34,994 nucleotides of DNA from CAYNXB01 sp964401045 (GTDB taxonomy: Bacteria > Pseudomonadota > Alphaproteobacteria > Sphingomonadales > Sphingomonadaceae), in the NCBI GenBank assembly GCA_964401045.1, contig CAYNXB010000024.1, forward strand, positions 1 to 34,994. Direction: 5' to 3'. Positions 22,392 to 31,005 of the stretch are shown here, piece by piece (positions within the stretch are counted from its first letter, which is position 1; the number at the start of each line of letters is the position of its first letter). Made by a program: the position numbers and the translations under genes. The notes under the pieces were generated by a model. It saw only the letters and a list, made by a program, of their open reading frames with translations. It was not told the DNA's origin and did no database searches.

Positions 22392-23801
22392 TCACAACAA
22401 CGCCGCCACGGCCCAGATCGTCCCCACCAACAGCACCACGCCCGCGATGTCGAGCAGGAACCCGGCGGCGACCATGCGTTTCAGCTCGATGCGTCCGGTG
22501 GCCCACGCGATCGCGTTCGGGCCGGTTCCGGCGGGCAGCATGAAGCCCCAGCTCGCCGCCATCGCCGCCGGCAACGCGAGCAGCAGCGGGTCCGCGCCAA
22601 GCGCCACGGTCAGGCTTGCCACAACCGGCATGATCCCGCTCGCGGTGGCGACGTTGCTCGCGAACTCGGTGATCAGCACCACCAGGGCGGTCACCGCCAG
22701 CGCCACCACCCATAGCGGCAGCGCCGAGAGCGGTAGCAGCGACTGGCCGAGCCACGCGGCGAGTCCCGAGGCGGTCATTCCAGCGGCCAGCGCAAGTCCG
22801 CCCCCGAACATCATGATCACGCCCCACGGCGCGCGGTCCGCCTCGCTCCAGATCAGCAGCGGCCGCCCGGTGCCGTCGGGCACGATGAACAGCAGCAGGC
22901 CGACGAACACCGCGATCGTGCCATCGGTCAGCGCGCCGGGCGGCAACAGCGACTCGGTCAGCGGCTGGGTAACCCAGAGCAGGAAGGCGAGCCCGAATAG
23001 CGGCACCAGGCGCCGCTCGGGCAAGCTCCATTCCCGCTGCGTGGCGATGGCGGCGTGCGCGGCCGCGACGTCGAAGCGATCCTCTCTCACCCGTTGAACC
23101 CGGGCGACGATCAGCCCGGCAAGCGGTACGCCGATCAGCACGACCGGCATCCCGTAGGCCATCCACTGGACGAAGCTGATGTGGACGCCGATGCTCTCCT
23201 CGAGCAAGCCGACGGCGATCGCGTTGGTGGGTGAGCCGATGATCGTGCCGAGCCCGCCGACCGAGGCGGCGAAGGCAATACCCATCGGCAGCGCGCCCGA
23301 AAGGCCGTCCTTGCGTGCGGTGCCGACCTTGCCGCCCGCCAGCACGGCGCCTGCCATTGGCATCATGATCAGCGCGGTCGAGGTATTCGAGATCGCGGTC
23401 GAGAGCAGGGCGGTCGCGAACATGAACGCCAGCAGCAGCCGCGTCGGCCCGCCGTCCTTGCCCATCGCGTTGAGGATGCCGACCGCGAGGCGGCAATGGA
23501 GGTTGGTGCGCTCGATCGCCAGCGCGAGGAACGCGCCGCCCAGTATCAGGAACAGTGTCGGCGAATAGTACGATGCCGCCGTTTCGTTGGCGTTCATCAC
23601 CCCGGCAAGCGGCAGCACCAGGAACGGCAGCAGGGCGGTCGCGGTAAGCGGCACCGCTTCCGTCATCCACCACGCCGCCATCCATACGACGAGCCCGGCT
23701 ACGGCCCAGGCCTGGGGTGGCATTCCGGCGGGGGCGGGCACCAGCAGCGTGAGGACGAACGCCGCCAGGCCGATCACGAAACCGATGCGCTTGGCGGTCA
23801 T
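22392..23801 (-). CDS. DASS (SLC13) family sodium:dicarboxylate/sulfate symporter
   Basis: 469 residues with about 11-12 membrane segments. The two SNT-type substrate/sodium motifs are visible: TAISNTSTALIMMP (N-terminal half) and EFASNVATASGIMP (C-terminal half), each followed by an inverted-repeat partner, GTIIGSPTNAIA and PAGTGPNAIAWATG. This pattern defines DASS transporters (succinate, citrate, sulfate). Located in the inner membrane. Substrate cannot be told from sequence. The downstream Cys/Met enzyme could suggest sulfur metabolism, but this is speculative. The start codon is followed upstream by a palindromic intergenic repeat. Confidence 0.9.
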   Translation of the reverse strand: MTAKRIGFVIGLAAFVLTLLVPAPAGMPPQAWAVAGLVVWMAAWWMTEAVPLTATALLPFLVLPLAGVMNANETAASYYSPTLFLILGGAFLALAIERTNLHCRLAVGILNAMGKDGGPTRLLLAFMFATALLSTAISNTSTALIMMPMAGAVLAGGKVGTARKDGLSGALPMGIAFAASVGGLGTIIGSPTNAIAVGLLEESIGVHISFVQWMAYGMPVVLIGVPLAGLIVARVQRVREDRFDVAAAHAAIATQREWSLPERRLVPLFGLAFLLWVTQPLTESLLPPGALTDGTIAVFVGLLLFIVPDGTGRPLLIWSEADRAPWGVIMMFGGGLALAAGMTASGLAAWLGQSLLPLSALPLWVVALAVTALVVLITEFASNVATASGIMPVVASLTVALGADPLLLALPAAMAASWGFMLPAGTGPNAIAWATGRIELKRMVAAGFLLDIAGVVLLVGTIWAVAALL

Positions 23802-23803
23802 GT

Positions 23804-23940
23804 ATCCTCCCCTGCACGAGGAGGGAGACCAGCCGCAGGCTGGCGGAGGGCACGTCCGCAGCGGTGCGAGCCCTCTACCGCTTACTCGATCGCTCGTGCC
23901 CCTCCACCATGCTTCGCACGGTCCCCTCCCCGGTGGGAAG
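23804..23940. repeat. Palindrome-rich intergenic repeat (REP-like)
   Basis: The 151-bp space between infC and the transporter gene is filled with short inverted repeats: TCCTC/GAGGA near 23805-23822, CCAGCC-GCA-GGCTGG (23829-23843), and a segment ending CCCCTCCACCATGCTTCGCA then CGGTCCCCTCCCC. The last part, with an ACCATG/CACGGT imperfect stem around CTTCG, closely resembles a repeat I recall as dispersed in many sphingomonad genomes. Only one copy occurs in this window. It may also act as a terminator downstream of infC. Confidence 0.6.
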
Positions 23941-23952
23941 GATCGAAAATTC

Positions 23953-24495
23953 CTACTTCGGCGCCAGCACCATCACCATCTGGCGGCCTTCGAGCCGCGG
24001 ATAGGCTTCGACCTTGGCCACTTCGGTGACATCGGCCTGGACCCGGCGAAGCAGGTCCATGCCAAGCTCCTGGTGGGCCATTTCGCGGCCGCGGAAGCGC
24101 AGGGTCATCTTGACCTTGTCGCCTTCCTCGATGAACTTGAACACATTGCGCATCTTCACGTCGTAATCGTGCGTGTCGATGTTCGGACGCATCTTGATCT
24201 CTTTGATCTCCTGCGTCTTCTGCGTCTTGCGGGCCTGGTTGGCCTTTTTCTGCGCCTCGTAGCGGTACTTGCCGACATCGAGGAACTTGCACACCGGCGG
24301 ATCCGCGTTCGGCGAAACCTCCACGAGGTTGAGCCCGGCTTCGTTCGCCTGCTCGATCGCTTCCTTGGTGTACATGACGCCGAGATTCTCGCCGGCCTCG
24401 TCGATGACGCGGACTTTCTCGGACTGGATCATATTATCGTAGCGCGGGCCGCTCTTCACAGGCGGTTGCAAGGTGCGCCGGGGTGGACGGGCTAT
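23953..24495 (-). CDS. infC: Translation initiation factor IF-3, probable AUA start
   Basis: 180 residues from an ATA codon at 24493-24495. The IF-3 N-domain is visible as KVRVIDEAGENLGVMYTKEA and LNLVEVSPNADPPVCKFLDV, then the linker KANQARKTQKTQEIKEIKMR, and the C-domain with DTHDYDVKMRNVFKFIEEGD, VKMTLRFRGREMAHQELG and the end RQMVMVLAPK. IF-3 keeps the 30S subunit free and checks the start codon. No ATG lies near the 5' end of the frame; the first ATG is inside the N-domain (PRYDNMIQ). A TTG at 24471 has no ribosome binding site. ATA 24495 has GGAG exactly 7 bases upstream. Rare infC starts that IF-3 itself discriminates against are the known basis of autoregulation. Confidence 0.92.
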   Translation of the reverse strand: MARPPRRTLQPPVKSGPRYDNMIQSEKVRVIDEAGENLGVMYTKEAIEQANEAGLNLVEVSPNADPPVCKFLDVGKYRYEAQKKANQARKTQKTQEIKEIKMRPNIDTHDYDVKMRNVFKFIEEGDKVKMTLRFRGREMAHQELGMDLLRRVQADVTEVAKVEAYPRLEGRQMVMVLAPK

Positions 24496-24506
24496 AAGTG
24501 GTCTCC
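24493..24506 (-). promoter_or_regulatory. infC ribosome binding site with AUA start codon
   Basis: On the minus strand the sequence reads AGGAGACCACTTATAGCC. GGAG (24503-24506) is separated by 7 bases from ATA (24493-24495), which is in frame with the whole IF-3 sequence. The arrangement decides the start and implies feedback control by IF-3, as known for the AUU start in Escherichia coli infC. Confidence 0.7.
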
Positions 24507-24612
24507 TGTGGTTGTTGATCGGTTAGTCGGTTTAGGGCGCGCTATGTAGGGGCAAACGCCCTTCTGCGCTAGTGACTCCCGACGCTCGGCGCTGGGCCGG
24601 CGTCGGGCTGTG

Positions 24613-25311
24613 TCAGGCGCGCCACAGCGGGTATTGCACCAGCCGTCCTCCGGCGCTGACCACCGCGTCGATCGCCTGCGCCGGCTGCAACGCGGAGAGG
24701 ATCGCCGGATCGGCCGCGTTCATCCCGCCAGTGAGCGCGCCGAACGCGGGCAGGATCATCCTGCCGCTGGCGCCCCCCCTACGATCAATATGGGACGCAA
24801 CGACCGCGCAGGGACGCCGGATGGAACGCTCGCGCACGACGAGTTGCAGGCGCGGATGGTAATGCCCGGAGAGCTCTGGCCGCGTCTCGCCCCGTATCGC
24901 GCGATGGCGCAGCACGAACCCGGCGATCGCCAGCTCATCGGCCAGCGTGCCGCCTGCTGCCGCCTCCATGCCCGGATCGTGATTGCCGGTGATCCACACC
25001 CAGTCGACCGCGCGGGTGAGGGCGGCGAGCATCCCCGCAGCGTGCGGCTCCAGCCGCGCCGGGCCGTTCGAATCGTGGAAGTTGTCGCCCAGGGTGTAGA
25101 CCCGCCGCGCGCCGCTCTTGCGGATCGCCAGCGCCACGCGTTCGAGCGTCTCGCGGCTGTCGTAGGGCGGCAGCATCTGCCCTCGGGTGGCGTACCAGCT
25201 CGCCTTCTCGAGGTGCAGGTCGGCGACCAGCAGCGCGGATTCGCGCGGCCAGTAGAGCGCGCGGCCATCAACCAGCGCGAATTCCTCGCCTGCGAACGAA
25301 AAGGGAACCAT
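24613..25311 (-). CDS. pdeM: PdeM-like metallophosphoesterase (ligase-associated DNA damage response endonuclease family)
   Basis: 232 residues. Calcineurin-like metal motifs are all present: VADLHLEKASW (29-39), YTLGDNFHDSN (71-81), WITGNHDPG (105-113) and LSGHYHPRLQL (about 147-157). The family is often encoded with an ATP-dependent DNA ligase, an Lhr-type helicase and an exonuclease as a repair cluster; here it stands alone, divergent from hemF (44 bp between starts). The segment between RRPCAVVA and MILPAFGALTGG contains about 9 extra residues (HIDRRGGAS) not expected from the homologues I remember. ATG 25311 is the family start. Confidence 0.8.
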   Translation of the reverse strand: MVPFSFAGEEFALVDGRALYWPRESALLVADLHLEKASWYATRGQMLPPYDSRETLERVALAIRKSGARRVYTLGDNFHDSNGPARLEPHAAGMLAALTRAVDWVWITGNHDPGMEAAAGGTLADELAIAGFVLRHRAIRGETRPELSGHYHPRLQLVVRERSIRRPCAVVASHIDRRGGASGRMILPAFGALTGGMNAADPAILSALQPAQAIDAVVSAGGRLVQYPLWRA

Positions 25312-25355
25312 GGCGATCCCTTGCCCCGCCGCCCAGCCTTTGGCAAGGGACCGGC

Positions 25356-26210
25356 ATGACGGACTGGCAGCCTTTCACCGACAGCGCGCGCGAATGGTTC
25401 GAAGCCTTGCGCACCCGCATCTGCGCCGATTTCGAGGCGATCGAGCGCGAGGCCGGATCGGACGCCGGGTTCGAATATATCTCGTGGGACCGGCAGGAAA
25501 CCGGCAACGCCGATCCCGGCGGCGGCGTGCGCGGGGTGATGAAGGGCAAGGTGTTCGAGAAGGTCGGCGTCAACGTCTCGACCGTGCGCGGCAACTTCTC
25601 GCCCGAGTTCGCCCAGACCATCCATGGCGCGGACGAGAGCCCGGCGTTTACCGCCACCGGCATCAGCCTGGTCGCGCACATGGCCAATCCGCACGTGCCC
25701 GCGGTGCACATGAACACCCGCTTCCTCACCACCGGCAAGGCCTGGTTCGGCGGCGGGGCGGACCTCAATCCCCCGATCCCGTACGACGAGGATACCGCGG
25801 CATTCCACGCCCGTTTCCGCGCAGCGTGCATGGCGCACAACCCGACTTATTACGAACGCTTCGCCAAGTGGGCGGAGGACTATTTCTTCATCCCCCACCG
25901 CGGCGTCGCTCGCGGTGTCGGCGGCATCTTCTACGATCACCTCGAATGCGCGGACGAGGCCGAATGGGAACGCAACTTCGCCTTCACCCGCGATGTCGGC
26001 GAGGCGTTCCTCGACGTGTTTCCCCGGATCGTACGCCAGCGGATGGGGCAGGAATGGACCGAGGCCGAAAAGCAGCGGCAGCTCGAATGGCGCGGCCGCT
26101 ACGCCGAGTTCAACCTCGTCTACGATCGCGGCACGCTGTTCGGCCTGCGCACGGGGGGCAACGTCGACGCGATCCTGATGAGCCTGCCGCCCGAAGTGCG
26201 GTGGAGTTGA
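25356..26210 (+). CDS. hemF: Oxygen-dependent coproporphyrinogen III oxidase
   Basis: 284 residues, full length. HemF decarboxylates two propionates of coproporphyrinogen III to give protoporphyrinogen IX using O2. Conserved features: NADPGGGVRGVMKGKVFEKV (about 50-69), NVSTVRGNFSPEFA, a VHMNTRFLTTGKAWFGGGAD block containing the key His, RGVARGVGGIFYDHLE, and the C-terminal RYAEFNLVYDRGTLFGLRTG with conserved Arg/Asp. It is cytosolic. AAGGGA lies upstream of the ATG. Its neighbour downstream, convergent by one base, is the quinol oxidase operon, which needs haem; a regulatory link is not shown. Confidence 0.96.
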   Translation: MTDWQPFTDSAREWFEALRTRICADFEAIEREAGSDAGFEYISWDRQETGNADPGGGVRGVMKGKVFEKVGVNVSTVRGNFSPEFAQTIHGADESPAFTATGISLVAHMANPHVPAVHMNTRFLTTGKAWFGGGADLNPPIPYDEDTAAFHARFRAACMAHNPTYYERFAKWAEDYFFIPHRGVARGVGGIFYDHLECADEAEWERNFAFTRDVGEAFLDVFPRIVRQRMGQEWTEAEKQRQLEWRGRYAEFNLVYDRGTLFGLRTGGNVDAILMSLPPEVRWS

Positions 26211-26211
26211 G

Positions 26212-26367
26212 CTAGGCGATCCACATCCGCAGGAGGCCTGCGACCACGCCAAGCGCCGCCACGCTCGCCGCCCAGATCGCCGCCATCCACAAGAGCCGCT
26301 GCCACAGAGGGCTTTGGGGCTGCCCTATCGCACGGTGCGCTGCGTGAGGGCGCTCATCCGCTTTCAT
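26212..26367 (-). CDS. DUF2474-family small subunit of the bd-type oxidase operon (CydX-like)
   Basis: 51 residues with one membrane helix (LLWMAAIWAASVAALGVVAG, 25-44) preceded by a Pro/Ser-rich cytosolic segment and LWQRL. DUF2474 proteins are regularly encoded after cioB and are thought to take the place of CydX, the small stabilising subunit of cytochrome bd. The ATG overlaps the cioB stop by one base (TGATG). The TAG stop ends one base from the hemF stop on the other strand. Confidence 0.8.
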   Translation of the reverse strand: MKADERPHAAHRAIGQPQSPLWQRLLWMAAIWAASVAALGVVAGLLRMWIA

Positions 26368-27362
26368 CAGTGGTAGCCTTCGGTCCCGACCTTGCCGCGA
26401 AACACCCAGTACGACCATGCGGTGTAGCCCAGGATCAGCGGCAGGGTGATGACCGCGCCGACCAGCATGAACACCTGGCTCGATTCGGGCGCGGCGGTAT
26501 CCCAGATGGTGAGAGCGCCCGGCACGACATAGGGCCAGATGGTCACGCCCAGACCCGCCATGCCGAGGAGGAACAGCAGCAGCGCCAGCACGAACGGCGC
26601 GAGCTGCCAGCGCTTGTGCAGACTGTAGAACAGGGCCCCGGCGATGATCGCGGTCAGCAGCGGCACCTGGCTGGCGAACAGGACGTTCGGCATCTCCAGC
26701 CAGCGCGCGCGGTACTGCGGGAAGAGGGCGAGGTTGTAGAGGCTCACCGCCGCCATCAGCGCCAGCGTGGCGATGCCAGCGCGCAGCGCGATGCGGTAGG
26801 CGCGATCCTGCAGGTCGTCCTCGGTCTTCCAGATCAGCCAGCACGCGCCGAGCAGGGTGTAGCCGGCCACCGTGCCGAGCCCGGTCAGCAGGGTGTAGGG
26901 GGTCAGCCAGTCCCACCAGCTGCCGTCATAATGCCGGCCGGTGACGTCGATCCCCTGAAGGATCGCGCCGAGAATCATGCCCTGGCTCAGCGCGGCGATC
27001 AGCGAGCCGGCGAAGAAGCCGGAATCCCACAGCGCCATGTGTCGCTCGTCGCGATGGCGGAACTCGAACGCGACGCCGCGGAATACCAGGCCCAGCAGCA
27101 TCGCGATCACCAGCGGATAAGTCGCCGGGAGGATCACCGCGTAAGCGAGCGGGAACGCCGCCATCAGCCCGCCGCCTCCCAGCACCAGCCAGGTTTCGTT
27201 GCCATCCCACACCGGCGCGATCGAGTTCATTGCCCGATTGCGCCCATGGCCCACGGTGAGCGTCGGGAACAGGATGCCGATGCCGAGGTCGAACCCGTCG
27301 AGCACGACATAGGCGAACACCGCGAAAGCGATGAGGAAGGCCCAGATCGTGGTCAGGTCCAT
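26367..27362 (-). CDS. cioB: Cytochrome bd-type quinol oxidase subunit II (CioB/CydB)
   Basis: 331 residues, multi-pass inner-membrane protein. It starts MDLTTIWAFLIAFAVFAYVV with LDGFDLGIGIL (21-31), and the NSIAPVWDGNETWLVLGGG block (46-64) is diagnostic of CydB. Further segments include GVAFEFRHRD, SQGMILGAILQG and a C-terminal TAWSYWVFRGKV. With CioA it forms the quinol oxidase that reduces O2 to water without proton pumping. The ATG overlaps the cioA stop by one base (TGATG), and the next gene starts in its own stop. Confidence 0.95.
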   Translation of the reverse strand: MDLTTIWAFLIAFAVFAYVVLDGFDLGIGILFPTLTVGHGRNRAMNSIAPVWDGNETWLVLGGGGLMAAFPLAYAVILPATYPLVIAMLLGLVFRGVAFEFRHRDERHMALWDSGFFAGSLIAALSQGMILGAILQGIDVTGRHYDGSWWDWLTPYTLLTGLGTVAGYTLLGACWLIWKTEDDLQDRAYRIALRAGIATLALMAAVSLYNLALFPQYRARWLEMPNVLFASQVPLLTAIIAGALFYSLHKRWQLAPFVLALLLFLLGMAGLGVTIWPYVVPGALTIWDTAAPESSQVFMLVGAVITLPLILGYTAWSYWVFRGKVGTEGYH

Positions 27363-28771
27363 CAGCCTTCGCCCCTGGTCAGGTGCTGCGCGGCCGGCGT
27401 CGTTCCGGCGGTGCGGATCGGCTCGCCCTCGGTGCGGCTGAGCTCGGGCTCGTGCGGGTGCGGGGGGGCCGCCATCAGCCGCAACATGTACCAGATGCCG
27501 ACTCCGAACACCGCGAAGTAGACCACGACGAACGCGGCGAGCGAGATGGCCACTGCCGGCGCCGCCAGCGGGCTCGCGCTGTCGGCGGTGCGCAGCAGAC
27601 CATAGACGAGGTAGGGCTGGCGCCCGACCTCCGTCGTCACCCAACCGGCGATCACCGCAACGAAGCCCGCCGGAGCCATCGCCAGCGCGAAGCCGTGCAG
27701 CGTCCGCCATTCGTAGAGCGTGCCGCGCCATCGCGCCCACAGGCTCATCAGCCCGAGCAGGATCATCAACGTCCCAAGCCCCACCATCAGGCGGAAGCTC
27801 CAGAACACGATGGCCGCGGGCGGCTGCGCATCGTCCGGGATCGTATCGAGCCCCGGAATCGGGGCGTCGAGGCTGTGCTCGAGCAACAAGCTGCCGATCT
27901 TGGGAATGCCGACCGCGTAATCGAGCCGCTGTTCCTTGTCGTTGGGAATGCCGAACAGGTAGAACGGTGCACCGTCGGGATGGCTCTCGTAATGCCCCTC
28001 GATCGCCATGATCTTGGCCGGCTGGTGCTCCCAGGTGTTGAGCCCGTGCTGGTCGCCCACGAACGCCTGCACCGGAGCCACCAGCAAAGCCATCCACATC
28101 GCCATCGAGAACATCTTGCGCACTTGCGGCGTCGCGCGGCCGCGCAGCAGGTGCCACCCGGCGACGCCCCCCACCACCAGTGCGGTTGTCAGGTAAGCCG
28201 CGGTTACGGTGTGGATCAGCCGGTAGGGGAAGCTCGGATTGAAGATGATCTCCAGCCAGCTTCCCGGCAGGAACTGGCCGTTCGCGCCCATCACGTAGCC
28301 TTGCGGCGTCTGCATCCAGCTGTTTGCCGCGAGGATCCAGAACGACGACATCAGCGTGCCGAGCGCCACCATCACCGTCGCCGCGAAATGCAGTTTGCGG
28401 CCGACCTTCTCCATCCCGAACAGCATCACGCCGAGGAAGCCCGCTTCGAGGAAGAACGCGGTCAGCACCTCGTAGGCCATCAACGGGCCGATCACCGGGC
28501 CGGCCTTGTCCGAGAACACCGCCCAGTTGGTGCCGAACTGGTAGGACAGGACGATTCCCGAAACGACCCCCATCGCGAAGTTCACCGCGAAGATCTTCAC
28601 CCAGTAGCGGAACAGGTCGAGGTAGAGCGCCTTGCCGGTCTTGAGCCACAGGCCTTCGAGCACCGCAAGGTAGCTCGCGAGACCGATCGTCAAGGCGGGG
28701 AACAGGAAATGGAAGCTCACCGTGAAGGCGAACTGCCAGCGCGCGAGGAGCAGGGCGGTGGGATCCGTCAT
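27362..28771 (-). CDS. cioA: Cytochrome bd-type quinol oxidase subunit I, cyanide-insensitive class (CioA/CydA)
   Basis: 469 residues with about nine membrane helices. Haem ligand His21 is in FTVSFHFLFPALTIG; the YRLIHTVTAAYLTTA segment holds another His, and GWVTTEVGRQPYLVYGLLRT carries the quinol-oxidase GRQP motif. The periplasmic Q-loop is short and lacks the E. coli-type insertion, which places it with CIO-type oxidases. It reduces O2 using ubiquinol and tolerates cyanide or low oxygen. A second ATG directly upstream (28774) is equally possible. It is the first gene of cioA-cioB-DUF2474. No FNR-like box was recognised by eye upstream. Confidence 0.94.
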   Translation of the reverse strand: MTDPTALLLARWQFAFTVSFHFLFPALTIGLASYLAVLEGLWLKTGKALYLDLFRYWVKIFAVNFAMGVVSGIVLSYQFGTNWAVFSDKAGPVIGPLMAYEVLTAFFLEAGFLGVMLFGMEKVGRKLHFAATVMVALGTLMSSFWILAANSWMQTPQGYVMGANGQFLPGSWLEIIFNPSFPYRLIHTVTAAYLTTALVVGGVAGWHLLRGRATPQVRKMFSMAMWMALLVAPVQAFVGDQHGLNTWEHQPAKIMAIEGHYESHPDGAPFYLFGIPNDKEQRLDYAVGIPKIGSLLLEHSLDAPIPGLDTIPDDAQPPAAIVFWSFRLMVGLGTLMILLGLMSLWARWRGTLYEWRTLHGFALAMAPAGFVAVIAGWVTTEVGRQPYLVYGLLRTADSASPLAAPAVAISLAAFVVVYFAVFGVGIWYMLRLMAAPPHPHEPELSRTEGEPIRTAGTTPAAQHLTRGEG

Positions 28772-28956
28772 CATCGCGACCGGCCTTCTACGCCACCCCG
28801 GCGGACAATGTAACCGGCGAAAAGCGCAACGCGGATTGCGTTTGGATCCACGGTTCATCGTGCTTTCGGCACGCTTCGCGCTAGGTTGGGCGCACCCTGC
28901 GGTGGACGGACGGGGCCGAATATTCCCCCTTTAACAGGCTCGTGTATCCCTCGCTC

Positions 28957-29571
28957 ATGGACGGGCGGCACCGATGTGCCGCGATATTGGGGATTTTCGG
29001 GATCGTGTTTCGCCGGGTTTTCGCCGCACTCGCCGTGTTGTTTGTCGCCGCACAGCCATTGCCGGCGATGGCAAGCGCGCTGCAATGCGTGCCTTACGCT
29101 CGCGAAGTTTCCGGCATCGATATCCAGGGTAACGCGCGGACCTGGTGGGGCCAGGCCGAAGGGCGTTACGATCGCGGCAGCGAGCCCAAGGTTGGCGCAG
29201 TGCTCGCGTTCCGCCCGAGCCGGGCGATGCCGCAGGGCCACGTCGCCGTGGTCGGTGAGATCGTCGACGACCGCCACGTGATGCTCAACCACGCCAACTG
29301 GTCGGGCCCCGGAAAGATCGATCGCCGCGCGCTGGCCGAAGATGTCTCCGAAGCCGGCGACTGGAGCGAAGTGCGGGTGTGGTACGGGCCGATCGGCAAG
29401 CTTGGCCTGCGGACGAACGCGACGTTCGGCTTCATCTACAATGACGCCCCCAGCGCGCCTCCCACGCTCGATGCACCGTCGATCAACTTCGCCGCCGCTT
29501 TCGCGGACCTGATCCCGGCTTCCGAAACCAGGGTAGTCGTGCCGACGCTGGCGCTCGCCTCCTTACGGTAA
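28957..29571 (+). CDS. Secreted CHAP-domain protein
   Basis: 204 residues from ATG 28957. A signal peptide (VFRRVFAALAVLFVAAQPLP, about 17-36, cleavage near AMASA) indicates export. The CHAP core has the catalytic Cys in ALQCVPYAREVSGIDIQGN and the His in RAMPQGHVAVVGEIV, followed by NHANW. CHAP enzymes are amidases or endopeptidases that cut peptidoglycan stem peptides, but some act on other substrates. A GTG at 29005 would give a shorter, standard signal peptide (MFRRVFAA), so the true start is uncertain. A C-terminal Ala/Pro tail has no domain. It stands alone, convergent with the aminotransferase. Confidence 0.82.
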   Translation: MDGRHRCAAILGIFGIVFRRVFAALAVLFVAAQPLPAMASALQCVPYAREVSGIDIQGNARTWWGQAEGRYDRGSEPKVGAVLAFRPSRAMPQGHVAVVGEIVDDRHVMLNHANWSGPGKIDRRALAEDVSEAGDWSEVRVWYGPIGKLGLRTNATFGFIYNDAPSAPPTLDAPSINFAAAFADLIPASETRVVVPTLALASLR

Positions 29572-29599
29572 GCGCAGGCGGGATAACCGCCGGCAGATC

Positions 29600-30745
29600 C
29601 TAAAGCGCGTTCCTGAACCCGGCCAGCCGCCGGACGGCCTCGTCCAGCGTCGCATCCTGCTTGGCGAAGCAGAGCCTGAGATAACCCTTCTCCGCAGCCT
29701 CGGTATAGAACGCCGATACCGGAACCGAAGCGACGCCCGCTTCGCGCACCAGCCGCTCGGCCACTGCTTCGTCGTCCGGCGGCAGGCCGGAGGCGGCAAG
29801 GTCGATTGTGACGAACCACGTGGCATCGGCCGGCAGCAGCGCGAAACCGGCATCGGCCAGCCCATCGACCAGACGCGTGCGGGCGGCGGCATATTGCGCG
29901 CGTTGTGCCTCGTGCCACCGGGTGGGGAGCGCCAAGCCTTCGGCCACCGCCCATTGCAGCGGCGTGGCAGTGGTGAAGGTCAGGAACTGGTGCTGCGCGG
30001 CAAGCGCTTCGGCGAGCGGCCTGGCGGCGACCGCCCAGCCGATCTTCCAACCGGTGAGCGAGAAGATCTTGCCCGCCGAACCGATCTTGACCGAGCGGTT
30101 CCGCAATGAGGGGATCATCAGCGGCGAGACATGCGGCATGCCGCCGAAGATCATCGCCTCCCACACCTCGTCGCAAATCAGGATGAGATCGTGCCGTGCG
30201 CAGATCTCGCCGAGCCGTTCGAGCGTTTCGCGGCCGGCCAGCGTCCCGGTCGGGTTGTTCGGCGTGTTCAGGATCACCGCCCGCGTGTTCGGGCCGATCG
30301 CCGCTTCGAGCGCGTCGAGCGGCAGCGCCCAGCGGGGCGGGACCAGGTTGACCGGTTTCACCGTCCCGCCCGCGCGCTCGATCAGCGGGCGATAAGCGTC
30401 GTAGGCCGGCTGGAACACGATCGCCTCGTCGCCCGGTTTGACGAATGCGAGGATCGCGGCAGCAAGCGCCTCGGTGGCGCCGGAGGTTACGATCACCTCG
30501 TCCACTTCGACGGCAAGCTGCTGGGTTCGCCTGTAATAGGCCGCCACCGCCTGCCGCAGCTCGGCCAGGCCGCGCATCGGCGGATACTGGTTCGAATGTT
30601 CGATCAAGGCGCGCCGTGCGGCCTCGAGCAGCTCGGGCGCATGCTCGCGATCAGGAAAGCCCTGCCCAAGATTGATCGCCCCGGTTTCGCGCGCGAGTGC
30701 CGACATGCGTTCGAAGATCGTGGTCGTCGCCGGTGGGGTCGCCAT
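29600..30745 (-). CDS. Class I/II PLP aminotransferase (methionine/kynurenine aminotransferase-like)
   Basis: 381 residues. The PLP lysine is Lys226 in IGSAGKIFSLTGWKIGW; Asn160-Pro-type motif LNTPNNPTG (159-167) and ICDEVWEAMIF (190-200, Asp192 contacts the pyridine N) are present; the N-terminus INLGQGFPDREHAPEL (24-39) is typical of the YbdL/kynurenine aminotransferase subgroup. The reaction is transamination of a bulky amino acid such as methionine or aromatic amino acids with 2-oxo acids; the exact substrate is uncertain. ATG 30745 is the family start. It diverges from rel, with 260 bp between the starts, in which I see no further gene. Confidence 0.9.
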   Translation of the reverse strand: MATPPATTTIFERMSALARETGAINLGQGFPDREHAPELLEAARRALIEHSNQYPPMRGLAELRQAVAAYYRRTQQLAVEVDEVIVTSGATEALAAAILAFVKPGDEAIVFQPAYDAYRPLIERAGGTVKPVNLVPPRWALPLDALEAAIGPNTRAVILNTPNNPTGTLAGRETLERLGEICARHDLILICDEVWEAMIFGGMPHVSPLMIPSLRNRSVKIGSAGKIFSLTGWKIGWAVAARPLAEALAAQHQFLTFTTATPLQWAVAEGLALPTRWHEAQRAQYAAARTRLVDGLADAGFALLPADATWFVTIDLAASGLPPDDEAVAERLVREAGVASVPVSAFYTEAAEKGYLRLCFAKQDATLDEAVRRLAGFRNAL

Positions 30746-31005
30746 ACGTGCGTTCTATGCGCCGCTCGCTCGCCCGCAAGCGGCGCCAGCGATTTTCCTA
30801 CATCGGCCATTGCTGGCATCGTTGCCGGGCAATGCCGGCCCTCGTCTCTCGCCCGCGCGATTTGTTCAGGCGGGGGGTGCGCGCTCTGAACGGTTTTCTT
30901 GTCCAGAACCGTGTCACACCTGTCACTCTCCAACAGCGATGCACGCTCGACTCGCTGCGCTTTGCACTTGCCGAAGCGGGCGGCAGTCCGCACATCTCCC
31001 CTCGT

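Noticed and set aside
30746..31005. Search for rpoZ or a small RNA between the aminotransferase and rel
   Set aside because: No frame encodes omega, and no clear hairpin or promoter pair is visible; the 260 bp hold only the shared upstream region.
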